Source: Deltaproteobacteria bacterium (GTDB lineage Bacteria; Desulfobacterota; Dissulfuribacteria; Dissulfuribacterales; UBA3076). From it: a DNA stretch of 12,434 bases. The stretch lies in contig JAUWHV010000102.1 in the NCBI GenBank assembly GCA_030605675.1, positions 1 to 12,434 of the forward strand, read 5' to 3'. Under the pieces are notes generated by a model, which saw only the letters and a list, made by a program, of their open reading frames with translations, was not told the origin of the DNA and searched no databases. Below, piece by piece: positions 1 to 6,244 of this stretch. Numbering within the stretch: the stretch's first letter is position 1; every line of letters begins with the position of its first letter. The position numbers and the translations under genes were made by a program.

Positions 1-93
1 GACATGGCAACCCGGCCTGCAAGCCAGGGAAAAGCCTTTAAGGAACCGGTCATAAAAGGAATAGATAGCGGCAAGGACCTTGAACTTGTTTGA
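1..93 (+). CDS. Possible C-terminal tail of an upstream gene (partial)
   Basis: Frame 1 is open from the first base to a TGA at 91-93, giving 31 codons with a hydrophilic, charged composition that ends in ...GKDLELV. It could be the last part of a gene that starts outside the window. No motif is recognisable and 31 open codons can occur by chance, so the call is weak. The following 218 bases up to the toxin gene hold only repeats. Confidence 0.3.
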   Translation, partial: DMATRPASQGKAFKEPVIKGIDSGKDLELV

Positions 94-152
94 ATCATCT
101 ATACAAATCATGATAACTATGAAGCATCCTTCATTTTTCAGGTTAACTATTC

Positions 153-190
153 AGGTTGAAGGCTGAAGGCTGAAGACTGAAGACTGAAGG
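153..190. repeat. Heptamer tandem array, unit AGRYTGA, five copies
   Basis: Five successive 7-bp units can be read: AGGTTGA, AGGCTGA, AGGCTGA, AGACTGA, AGACTGA, then a partial AGG. The units vary by transitions only (R/Y positions). The same unit returns in inverted orientation at 311-331, so the two arrays form an inverted pair around about 120 bp. Confidence 0.85.
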
Positions 191-271
191 ATTTCAACCA
201 TTTCGCAACGATCAAATAGAGATGAATCCTCTAAACTCTGCGGTAAGCCTTTTTTTTCATCCCCGTCATTT

Positions 272-289
272 CTTTGCGTCCTTTGCGTC
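272..289. repeat. CTTTGCGTC 9-mer direct repeat
   Basis: CTTTGCGTC occurs twice in tandem and is followed by a degenerate TTGAGCG. A relative with CTTTGCGAC and CTTTGCGTG lies at 3657-3683, before the dCache kinase gene. Both copies are intergenic and next to poly-T stretches, which suggests a dispersed repeat rather than a local accident. Confidence 0.6.
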
Positions 290-310
290 TTGAGCGAAGC
301 GGGCGGTTAC

Positions 311-331
311 TTCAGCCTTCAACCTTCAGTC
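311..331. repeat. Heptamer array TTCARYC, inverted partner of 153-190
   Basis: Three units (TTCAGCC, TTCAACC, TTCAGTC) are the reverse complement of the AGRYTGA array at 153-190. The array overlaps the 3' end of the minus-strand PIN gene. Read on the minus strand, its units encode the last residues (LKVEG) and supply the TGA stop of the toxin. Confidence 0.8.
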
Positions 332-761
332 TATCCACCTGAGTAGTTGCCTTCAGGTTATCATTTGCGGTTACCTTAAAGCCATTGTCCACGAAATGCT
401 TGTCAAATGCAAAGGCTTCCACGATCTCTCGCGCCTCCATGATTTCAAAACTGAGACAATCCACAAGGCTAACATTTCGTCTGCTCTGGGCCAAAAGGCG
501 CTGCATGGCCCTGCCATGCCATTCGGCATCTGCCCATACTATTTCCAGGAGGGGGACGATCTTTGCATTGAAATCATAAACTGAAGCCAATCCAATACGC
601 CGCTGCAAGAGGGCTGCGGTTTCCACGAGGACATAGGAACTGGTCAGAAGTCGAACCCCGTGTTCGGCCAAGTAAGCGAAGTTCTCCTTGGCCCGGATGT
701 GCATCAAGTCATCACGAACTAAAAGTGCAAAAAGCGCGGACGTATCAGCAAAAACAATCAT
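312..761 (-). CDS. PIN-domain ribonuclease toxin, VapC-type
   Basis: This 149-residue protein fits a PIN-domain endoribonuclease, the toxin of a type II toxin-antitoxin pair; VapC relatives cleave tRNA or other RNA in the cytoplasm. Visible signatures are the N-terminal FADTSALFAL (acidic D6), VLVETAAL with E47, SLVDCLSF with D101 and AFDKHF with D120. These are the expected metal-binding acidic residues in the expected order and spacing. The length is slightly above the usual 125-145 residues. Its ATG overlaps the antitoxin stop as ATGA (758-761), so translation is probably coupled and antitoxin comes first. The last residues (LKVEG) and the stop codon lie inside a heptamer array (311-331), so the original C-terminus may have been replaced or extended. 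PIN family is confident; the RNA target is unknown. Confidence 0.9.
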   Translation of the reverse strand: MIVFADTSALFALLVRDDLMHIRAKENFAYLAEHGVRLLTSSYVLVETAALLQRRIGLASVYDFNAKIVPLLEIVWADAEWHGRAMQRLLAQSRRNVSLVDCLSFEIMEAREIVEAFAFDKHFVDNGFKVTANDNLKATTQVDRLKVEG

Positions 762-1003
762 GACCGAAACGCCTCCTCGAGATAGCGGTCATGTTCCATA
801 GAAATATCGTGAACGCCCGCCTTGTATTTACCCACTATGGTGGAGGCCTGACGATAAAGTGCAGAGCGATCCGGTTTCCGGGTGATAAGGAAATGGTCTA
901 CTGCCCTCCGAATTAAGGCAGCAATAGGCTCGCTGCTGGTGCGGGAAAGTTCCCTGAGTAAACGGGCCTGCTGTTCAGTAAGTTGAATTTGAGTGCGAAC
1001 CAT
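758..1003 (-). CDS. Ribbon-helix-helix antitoxin of the PIN toxin
   Basis: This 81-residue protein begins MVRTQIQLTEQQARLLREL, a classic CopG/MetJ-type ribbon (TQIQLT) followed by two short helices. RHH antitoxins dimerise, bind operator DNA through the ribbon and cover the toxin with their C-terminal half. The start at 1003 is chosen because AAGGGAG (1010-1016) sits 6 bases upstream. An in-frame ATG seven codons earlier (1024) lacks such a site and falls inside a palindromic element that is probably the operator. The C-terminal part (about residues 44-81) is charged and helical, as expected for the toxin-binding segment. The gene precedes the toxin with a 4-bp overlap, the standard order for these operons. 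The exact family name is not assigned. Confidence 0.88.
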   Translation of the reverse strand: MVRTQIQLTEQQARLLRELSRTSSEPIAALIRRAVDHFLITRKPDRSALYRQASTIVGKYKAGVHDISMEHDRYLEEAFRS

Positions 1004-1009
1004 GGTTAT

Positions 1010-1016
1010 CTCCCTT
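1010..1016 (-). promoter_or_regulatory. Ribosome binding site fixing the antitoxin start
   Basis: On the minus strand AAGGGAG stands 6 bases before the ATG at 1003. This favours that start over the upstream in-frame ATG at 1024. Confidence 0.7.
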
Positions 1017-1018
1017 GT

Positions 1019-1032
1019 TATCATGATATCAT
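1019..1032. promoter_or_regulatory. Candidate antitoxin operator: overlapping palindromes
   Basis: TATCATGATA (1019-1028) and ATGATATCAT (1023-1032) are both perfect 10-bp palindromes and overlap by six bases, immediately upstream of the antitoxin ribosome binding site. RHH antitoxins typically repress their own operon by binding short palindromes here, so this is the natural operator candidate. A TTGACA on the minus strand (1072-1067) could be a -35 element, but no convincing -10 at ideal spacing was seen. Confidence 0.5.
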
Positions 1033-1046
1033 TTATGCTTTAATGC

Positions 1047-1199
1047 TTACATCAACATCTCTTGAATGTCAAGGGTGCAAGTCTGTAATGCGATGACTCT
1101 TACCCTATCGCCCTTCCAACTGTAATAGCGGACAGCACATAGCTGTTTCAGTTTATCCAGAGCCTGACCGATAACATTATAGAACTCCGTAGCAAAGAA
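1047..1199 (-). other. Intergenic stretch with a 50-codon open frame lacking a start
   Basis: Between the antitoxin and the heptamer arrays one minus-strand frame is open for 50 codons, from a TGA at 1200-1202 to a TAA at 1047-1049. It contains a protein-like run (EFYNVIGQALDKLKQL, then RYYSWKGDRVRVIAL). It has no usable start codon and I recognise no family. It may be a gene fragment or chance. Nothing else is seen in 1033-1222. Confidence 0.2.
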
Positions 1200-1222
1200 T
1201 CACAACGTGTCCGTGACTCGGA

Positions 1223-1264
1223 GGTCAGGGGTCAGAGGTCAGAGATCAGAGGTCGGGGATCGAA
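1223..1264. repeat. Heptamer tandem array, unit GGTCAGA, six copies
   Basis: Six 7-bp units can be read: GGTCAGG, GGTCAGA, GGTCAGA, GATCAGA, GGTCGGG, GATCGAA. The strand is purine-rich and units differ mainly by transitions. It runs almost directly into a second array with a different unit (1268-1295), upstream of the response regulator gene. Confidence 0.85.
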
Positions 1265-1267
1265 GTC

Positions 1268-1295
1268 CACGAACCACGAACTACGAACTACCAAC
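1268..1295. repeat. Heptamer tandem array, unit CACGAAC, four copies
   Basis: Four 7-bp units (CACGAAC, CACGAAC, TACGAAC, TACCAAC) follow three bases after the GGTCAGA array. The array ends 27 bases before the response regulator start, so it lies in that gene's 5' leader if transcription begins further upstream. Confidence 0.8.
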
Positions 1296-1321
1296 CATGA
1301 TACACAAAAAACGGAGGAAAA

Positions 1322-1765
1322 ATGACTGGTATGGCCATTGAAATTTTACTGGTGGAAGACCACCCCGGCGATGTTCGCCTGACGCAGGAGGTCCTCAAGG
1401 ACTTTAAGGTGGGTAACACAATGCACGTGGTAAGGGATGGTATGAAAGCCATGGCATTTCTGCACAGAAAGGGGAAGTATGCTGATGCGCATCTACCAGA
1501 CCTTATCCTGCTCGATTTGAACCTGCCCAAAAAAAACGGTAGCGAGGTCCTTGCGGAGATCAAGGCTGATAAAGACCTTAAACGCATACCTGTCGTGGTC
1601 CTGACTACATCGAATGCAGAACAGGATATCTTAAAAACCTATAATCTGCATGCAAACTGCTATATCACCAAACCGGTGGACCTGAACCAGTTCATCCATG
1701 TACTGAAGTCTATCGAGGATTTCTGGCTCTCTATCGTGAAATTGCCAACGAGCAAAGAAGTATAG
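1322..1765 (+). CDS. Single-domain response regulator, Rcp1/CheY-like
   Basis: This 147-residue protein is a stand-alone receiver domain, a cytoplasmic phospho-acceptor for histidine kinases. Key residues are visible: the acidic pair E12-D13 in ILLVEDHPGD, phospho-acceptor D65 in LILLDLNLPKKNG, switch T95 in VVVLTTS, and K117 in YITKPVD. The pattern VEDxPGD, LPKKNG and C-terminal DFWLSIVKLP is typical of the Rcp1 group that partners phytochrome-like kinases. No output domain follows. GGAGG (1313-1317) lies four bases before the ATG and fixes the start; an in-frame ATG at 1331 is less likely. It is separated from the main kinase cluster by two unrelated genes and has no adjacent kinase, so its partner may be one of the kinases downstream. 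It resembles the regulator at 5794 but is clearly diverged from it. Confidence 0.92.
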   Translation: MTGMAIEILLVEDHPGDVRLTQEVLKDFKVGNTMHVVRDGMKAMAFLHRKGKYADAHLPDLILLDLNLPKKNGSEVLAEIKADKDLKRIPVVVLTTSNAEQDILKTYNLHANCYITKPVDLNQFIHVLKSIEDFWLSIVKLPTSKEV

Positions 1766-1777
1766 ATCCTGGATTTC

Positions 1778-1806
1778 GGATTTAACAATGAACTTATGGC
1801 TATAAT
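1778..1806 (+). promoter_or_regulatory. Candidate sigma-70 promoter of the exported-protein gene
   Basis: A perfect TATAAT occurs at 1801-1806, about 65 bases before the next gene's start. The region 17 bases upstream (GGATTT) is a poor -35, so recognition would depend on the strong -10. The site is just after the response regulator gene and would let the AT-rich gene be transcribed independently. Confidence 0.35.
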
Positions 1807-1860
1807 TATATCGTCATTCAAGACATCCAAAAGAAAAAAACTGCTACATAGCGTTAATGA

Positions 1861-1866
1861 AGGAGG
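1861..1866 (+). promoter_or_regulatory. Ribosome binding site fixing the exported-protein start
   Basis: AGGAGG stands five bases before the ATG at 1872. An in-frame ATG at 1857 would place this site inside the coding region, so 1872 is the start. Confidence 0.75.
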
Positions 1867-1871
1867 CAAGA

Positions 1872-2504
1872 ATGAAGAAGTTGTTTGTTGTAGCGCTTGT
1901 GGCAGTAGGAATAATCAGTTTATTTGGTTCAGCTTCTGCTAAAGATAATTTTCTTATGCTTCGTTATGAAACAGGGAAAAATACAGACACTAATGAAGAA
2001 GTTCATGGAACCTACAATGTATTCGAAAATAATACCCTTAAAAAATGGCCGCTAGGATTCCGTGTTATTACAGGAAAAAACAATTTCCAGATGATAAGTC
2101 TTCATGCCTTTTATAAATTAGGGAAAGGTTGGCAACTAGGCGCAAAATATGACTCGGATTCTCTTGACAGAGAATTAATCGGTCCTGCATTTCGTTATGT
2201 TGGAGTCATAGGAAAAAAAGTTTTCACTATTCTTGATGTTACTCAATACTTTGACATAAAGGATGACAACAATAAACTAGATACATGGCTTCATGTGTCA
2301 ATGGCAAAAAAACAAGGGCTGTATTGTGGAGCAGAGATTTGGTACTACGACATCAAACATGTTTCTGAGCATTTCAAACTCAGACCAATTAAAATCGGTT
2401 ATCGATACAAAGACATCGGCCCGTTTATTATGCCACAGTTCCATTGGCAAGATTGGAAATATGTTGGGTGGTCCCTCTTAATAGGACTTGATATCATATG
2501 GTAA
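1872..2504 (+). CDS. Exported beta-rich protein, probably outer membrane
   Basis: This 210-residue protein has a clear signal peptide: MKK, a hydrophobic core at about residues 4-18, and a GSASA cleavage motif ending near residue 23. The mature part is rich in alternating aromatic and polar residues (LMLRYETG, GWQLGAKY, AEIWYYDI, IKIGYRYKDIG). It ends in GWSLLIGLDIIW, an amphipathic final strand with a terminal aromatic, as in outer-membrane beta-barrels recognised by the BAM complex. An 8-stranded barrel would fit the length. No specific family is recognised. The gene is much more AT-rich (roughly 32-40% GC in lines I counted) than its neighbours (50-58%), which may signal separate acquisition or a surface-protein bias. 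It has its own TATAAT and strong ribosome site. Export is confident, barrel fold is inference, function unknown. Confidence 0.82.
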   Translation: MKKLFVVALVAVGIISLFGSASAKDNFLMLRYETGKNTDTNEEVHGTYNVFENNTLKKWPLGFRVITGKNNFQMISLHAFYKLGKGWQLGAKYDSDSLDRELIGPAFRYVGVIGKKVFTILDVTQYFDIKDDNNKLDTWLHVSMAKKQGLYCGAEIWYYDIKHVSEHFKLRPIKIGYRYKDIGPFIMPQFHWQDWKYVGWSLLIGLDIIW

Positions 2505-2549
2505 ACCTTACATTGCATGAATTTTTCGACCTGTGGAGTTAACCGGTTC

Positions 2550-3587
2550 ATGGACATTCCGCAGAGTGGGGCATTGAAAAAACGTTGCTGCTTAATACTG
2601 GGGGCATTTGGAATACTTGTATTAGCCCTGCTTGCTTTCCACATCTTTTCCTCACCTGAAAGGCTTACCAAAGTAGCCTTGAGGCTCAACTGGAAGATTA
2701 ATGGGGATCACGCTCCATTTTATGTTGCTCTTGATAGGGGCTTTTATAAAGACGTCGGCCTTGATGTGGAAATTCTTCAAGGCACAGGCTCCGCCTCCAC
2801 CGTCAAACTTGTGGGCACCGGCAGTAATTACCTTGGGTATGCCGACGCCGGTACAATGATAAAGGGTGTAGCATCCGGACTACCGGTAAAGGCTGTTGGC
2901 GTGCTGGTGCAAATGAGTCCCATGGCCGTTATCTTCCTGCCCTCTAATCCCATCCGGTCACCGGAAGACCTGAAGGGGAAAACGATCGGCCTCACCAGTG
3001 GAGATTCTCTCAGCCAGATCTTCCCGGCAGTTCTTGCTGCGAACGGCTTGAGTCTCCACGATGTCAGAATTATCTCTTTCCCCACGCCATGGGCCAAGGA
3101 GGAAGCTCTCTTGCGAGGTAAGGTTGATGCTTTTTTGGGATACTACCTTGCACAGCCCGTTCGTCTCAAGATTAGCAGGAATATAGATTTGGAGTGGTTG
3201 ACTTTCGCTGAAGCAGGCGTCAATACGTTAAGCAACTCCATTATCGTAAATACCCGCTTCCTGAGGGAACAACCAGACGTAGTCAGGAAGTTTTTGCTGG
3301 CGACACAGAATGGAGCTAAGACAACCTTGGACAATCCCCAACAAGCGGCTCAAATACTTAGCAAGTACAGCGCTGGTGCGGGTTTGAACTTGGCTGCGTG
3401 CAAGATGCAAATCGAGACAGCGCTGAAACTCCTTCATACCGACAAGACCGTGAACAAACCGATCGGCTGGACGTCTTCAGAAGACTGGGAAAAGACCATG
3501 GAGCTATTGAGGAACTATACAGGGCTTCGGGTATCTGGGAATCCAAGTAGATATTATACCAACGATTACCTGTCGGACATCAGATAG
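2550..3587 (+). CDS. ABC-type substrate-binding protein, NMT1/THI5-like (SsuA/ThiY superfamily)
   Basis: This 345-residue protein has a hydrophobic N-terminal segment (about residues 13-33) after a KKR stretch, either a signal peptide or an uncleaved anchor; no lipobox is seen. The body matches NMT1/THI5-like periplasmic binding proteins: VALRLNWKINGDHAPFYVAL with GFYKDVGLDVEI, the GYADAGTM loop, SPEDLKGKTIGL and FLGYY. Family members bind thiamine pyrimidine precursors, alkanesulfonates, taurine or nitrate; the ligand here cannot be told. No ABC permease or ATPase gene lies nearby, so it may serve a distant transporter or present ligand to the dCache kinase encoded 140 bp downstream. A start at 2517 is also possible, but only 2550 has even a weak GGAG (2535-2538) upstream. 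Family is confident, role open. Confidence 0.87.
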   Translation: MDIPQSGALKKRCCLILGAFGILVLALLAFHIFSSPERLTKVALRLNWKINGDHAPFYVALDRGFYKDVGLDVEILQGTGSASTVKLVGTGSNYLGYADAGTMIKGVASGLPVKAVGVLVQMSPMAVIFLPSNPIRSPEDLKGKTIGLTSGDSLSQIFPAVLAANGLSLHDVRIISFPTPWAKEEALLRGKVDAFLGYYLAQPVRLKISRNIDLEWLTFAEAGVNTLSNSIIVNTRFLREQPDVVRKFLLATQNGAKTTLDNPQQAAQILSKYSAGAGLNLAACKMQIETALKLLHTDKTVNKPIGWTSSEDWEKTMELLRNYTGLRVSGNPSRYYTNDYLSDIR

Positions 3588-3656
3588 AGCAATAGGCAAC
3601 GAACAATAGAAAACCGGCATCTTTTATTTTGTGGTTAACATTTTTTTCTTAATTTT

Positions 3657-3683
3657 CTTTGCGACTTGGCGCCTTTGCGTGAG
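3657..3683. repeat. CTTTGCG-type 9-mer repeat, second copy
   Basis: CTTTGCGAC, TTGGCGC and CTTTGCGTG follow each other after a poly-T stretch. This is the same word family as the CTTTGCGTC pair at 272-289. It fills part of the 140-bp gap between the binding-protein gene and the dCache kinase gene. Confidence 0.5.
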
Positions 3684-3727
3684 GTTCTTTTAATAAGTGT
3701 AAACCTAAATCCAGAGGACTGTAGCTC

Positions 3728-5704
3728 ATGGGATTCGCCAGTTTGTCTCTGCGCAGCAAACTTATCTTTGCTTTCTTGCTCGTCACGCTCCTTCCCCTCG
3801 GAGTGCAAGGATATTGGAATTACCACGCACTGCGTCACACTCTCAATGACAAGGCTGATAAATCACTATTTGCAGCGGCTTCCCAAGCGGCTGACCGTCT
3901 GGACGCCTTCATAACAACTAACCTTGATGCCATGCGCACGGAGGCCCAGCTTCCCACGCTGATTGAGTATCTGAGCTTACCTGGTAATCAGCGCAATGGA
4001 AGTATTCAGGAAAAACGGGCCGCCGCCACTTTGCATGCGCTAAGTTGCAAGGACGAGCTTTTTATCACATCCTATGCCCTTCTGGATCCTCAGGGGATGA
4101 ACCTTATGGATACTCATCCCTCGAACGTGGGGCTAACCGAGTCCGACCGGGATTACTTTCTAAATCCCAAGGAAACCGGCTGCCCTTACGTATCTTGGGT
4201 TGAGTCTTCTTCGCTGTCGGAAGAAGCAAACCTTTACTTCAGCCATCCCATATACAGCAAGACCAATGAACTCATTGGCGTCCTTCGAGCTCAATTTAGT
4301 GCGGCCGTACTCCAGTTATTGACTTCCGCCACCCAGGGAATGGCCGGTGAACAGTCCTTTGCGGTCTTACTGGACGAATATCACATCCGCCTGGCGCATT
4401 CGATTACTCCGGAACTGAATTTCAAATCCATTGTCCCGCTTGATCCGCAAGTGGTAGCAAGACTGCAAACAGCAAGGCGTTTTCCTGTAAAGCCGGTCGA
4501 AGAGCTATCCACGGATTTGCCCGCTTTTGAACGGGGATTGACCAATGCAGGAACGGACAAGCCATATTTTGCCACTCAACTTACGGCAAGTGGAGACCAA
4601 CTGCATTCGGCTGCTGTCGTTCGAACAAAGAGCCGACCATGGTTTGTCGTTTTCATGCAGCCCCAGGATGTCTTTCTCGAGCCCATCAAGACCCAGACGC
4701 GAGACATGCTCATTTTGGCAATTATTATCGTCGCAATAGCAGTCATTGCCGCCGTCTCTTTCGCGCAGTTTCTTTCTGACCCCGTCACCCGCCTGACCAC
4801 TATCGCCTCGCAAATTGCTTCAGGTAAACTGGATCAAGATATTGACACCAGTCGCACGGATGAACTTGGACAACTGGCCAAGAGTTTTTCCTATATGCAG
4901 GATTCGATTCGAGACAAAATTGCAGAGCTGAATGATGAAATAGATAAAAGAAAACAGGCCGAAGAGGCGCTGCAAAAGGCCCACGACGAGTTGGAGATCC
5001 AGGTAAGGAACCGGACGGCTGAGCTTCAAGCCATCAACAAAGAGCTGGAGGCCTTTTCCTATTCGGTCTCCCATGACCTCAGGGCCCCTCTGCGAGCTAT
5101 CGATGGTTTTTCCCGGATACTGCTTGAAGACTATCCGGATGCCCTGGACGAACAGGGAAAGCACTACCTTGAGCGAGTAAGAGCGGGTTCAGAGAATATG
5201 GGTCAATTGATAGATAACCTGCTGAGCCTTTCCCGAATAGGGCGCCGGACAATTACCAAGAAAACCATTAACCTGGAGACCATTGCCGAGGATGCCTATA
5301 AATCGCTGAGAGATGAATCCAAGGACCGGAAGGTAAACTTTATTGTTCAGCAATGTCCACAGGTTCTTGTCGACCCGAATCTTATGCAAATCGTTTTTGT
5401 GAACCTGTTTTCAAACGCCTTGAAATTCACCAGATGCCGTGAAACAGCAGAAATCAAAGTCGGTTTTGAGACAAGAGAAAAACAGACGGTCTTTTTCGTA
5501 AAAGACAATGGAGTTGGGTTTGATATGAAATATGCCGATAAGTTATTTATCCCGTTTCAGCGGTTACACCATAAAGAAGATTACGAAGGTACAGGGGTCG
5601 GTCTGTCAATTGTTCAACGAATAATTCACAGGCATGGCGGACGGATCTGGGTGGAATCGGAGATGGGTTCAGGGACAACGTTCTATTTTACTGTGCCTGC
5701 TTAG
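3728..5704 (+). CDS. Membrane sensor histidine kinase, dCache-HAMP-HisKA-HATPase
   Basis: This 658-residue kinase has a first membrane helix at about 12-30, a periplasmic double-Cache-like sensor at about 33-325 (with DRDYFLNPKETGCPYVSW and FSHPIYSKTNELIGVLRAQF), and a second membrane helix at about 327-349. A HAMP domain (about 350-402) and a coiled coil follow. The catalytic core has H449 in SYSVSHDLRAPLRAIDGFS, N563 in VNLFSNALKFT, D593 in DNGVGF and G621 in GTGVGLSIV, so all key motifs are intact. The H-box and ending resemble kinases of the Cph1 type, which pair with Rcp1-like regulators such as the one at 5794. dCache domains bind small molecules such as amino acids and carboxylates; the ligand is unknown. 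GAGG at 3714-3717 lies ten bases before the ATG. The substrate-binding protein upstream may be functionally linked. Confidence 0.93.
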   Translation: MGFASLSLRSKLIFAFLLVTLLPLGVQGYWNYHALRHTLNDKADKSLFAAASQAADRLDAFITTNLDAMRTEAQLPTLIEYLSLPGNQRNGSIQEKRAAATLHALSCKDELFITSYALLDPQGMNLMDTHPSNVGLTESDRDYFLNPKETGCPYVSWVESSSLSEEANLYFSHPIYSKTNELIGVLRAQFSAAVLQLLTSATQGMAGEQSFAVLLDEYHIRLAHSITPELNFKSIVPLDPQVVARLQTARRFPVKPVEELSTDLPAFERGLTNAGTDKPYFATQLTASGDQLHSAAVVRTKSRPWFVVFMQPQDVFLEPIKTQTRDMLILAIIIVAIAVIAAVSFAQFLSDPVTRLTTIASQIASGKLDQDIDTSRTDELGQLAKSFSYMQDSIRDKIAELNDEIDKRKQAEEALQKAHDELEIQVRNRTAELQAINKELEAFSYSVSHDLRAPLRAIDGFSRILLEDYPDALDEQGKHYLERVRAGSENMGQLIDNLLSLSRIGRRTITKKTINLETIAEDAYKSLRDESKDRKVNFIVQQCPQVLVDPNLMQIVFVNLFSNALKFTRCRETAEIKVGFETREKQTVFFVKDNGVGFDMKYADKLFIPFQRLHHKEDYEGTGVGLSIVQRIIHRHGGRIWVESEMGSGTTFYFTVPA

Positions 5705-5716
5705 CAAAGAGAAGAC

Positions 5717-5732
5717 ATGGGTTTTAACCCAT
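5717..5732 (+). other. Small hairpin between kinase and response regulator
   Basis: ATGGGTT (5717-5723) can pair with AACCCAT (5726-5732) across a two-base loop. No U-tract follows, so it is not a convincing terminator. It could act as an mRNA stabilising or processing structure in the 89-bp gap. Confidence 0.3.
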
Positions 5733-5793
5733 CAGCTCGTGACTTTGTTGCCTTGGTTTCTTAGTGGCTAAATAGTCTGAAAGGAGAAAAAGA

Positions 5794-6234
5794 ATGCAAC
5801 CAAAAGATGTAAGAATACTCTTGGTTGAGGATAACCCTGATGATGTTGAGCTAACATTAAGGGCATTTAGAAAACGTAATCTCGCCAATGAGATTATTGT
5901 TGCCAGAGATGGTGAAGAGGCACTGGCTATCCTGTTTCAAGGCGGCAAAGAAAGCCCCCGGCATCGGGCAGTTGACCTGATATTACTGGACCTGAAGCTG
6001 CCCAAGGTAGATGGGCTTGAAGTCCTTAGACAGGTCAAGAGCAATCCCGAGACACAACCTATTCCAATAGTTGTTCTAACCTCATCAAAGGAGGAGAATG
6101 ATCTCGCGGAAAGTTATCGCCTGGGCGCAAATAGTTACATCCGCAAACCCGTGAATTTTGATAAATTTGCCGGGGTGGTAATGCAGTTGGATTTATACTG
6201 GCTGTTATTGAATGAACCACCTCCAAAAAAATAG
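5794..6234 (+). CDS. Single-domain response regulator, Rcp1-like
   Basis: This 146-residue stand-alone receiver has E12-D13 in ILLVEDNPDD, phospho-acceptor D66 in LILLDLKLPKVDG, T96 in IVVLTSS and K118 in YIRKPVN, all in canonical positions. The C-terminal LYWLLLNEPPP is characteristic of the Rcp1 group. There is no output domain, so it must act through protein contacts or as a phosphate shuttle. AAGGAG (5781-5786) stands seven bases before the ATG. It follows the dCache kinase gene by 89 bp and precedes the REC-PAS kinase by 10 bp, making it the obvious acceptor for the former and a likely donor or competitor for the receiver domain of the latter. Confidence 0.93.
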   Translation: MQPKDVRILLVEDNPDDVELTLRAFRKRNLANEIIVARDGEEALAILFQGGKESPRHRAVDLILLDLKLPKVDGLEVLRQVKSNPETQPIPIVVLTSSKEENDLAESYRLGANSYIRKPVNFDKFAGVVMQLDLYWLLLNEPPPKK

Positions 6235-6238
6235 AGGG
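6233..6238 (+). promoter_or_regulatory. Ribosome binding site fixing the REC-PAS kinase start
   Basis: AGAGGG overlaps the stop codon of the preceding regulator and stands six bases before the ATG at 6245. An upstream in-frame ATG at 6212 lies inside the previous gene and lacks such a site. Confidence 0.65.
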
Positions 6239-6244
6239 CAGATC

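Noticed and set aside
153..331. Heptamer arrays read as a CRISPR array
   Set aside because: The units are 7 bp, contiguous and without spacers; no cas gene is present.
5717..5732. Rho-independent terminator between the dCache kinase and its regulator
   Set aside because: The stem is short with a two-base loop and no T-tract follows.
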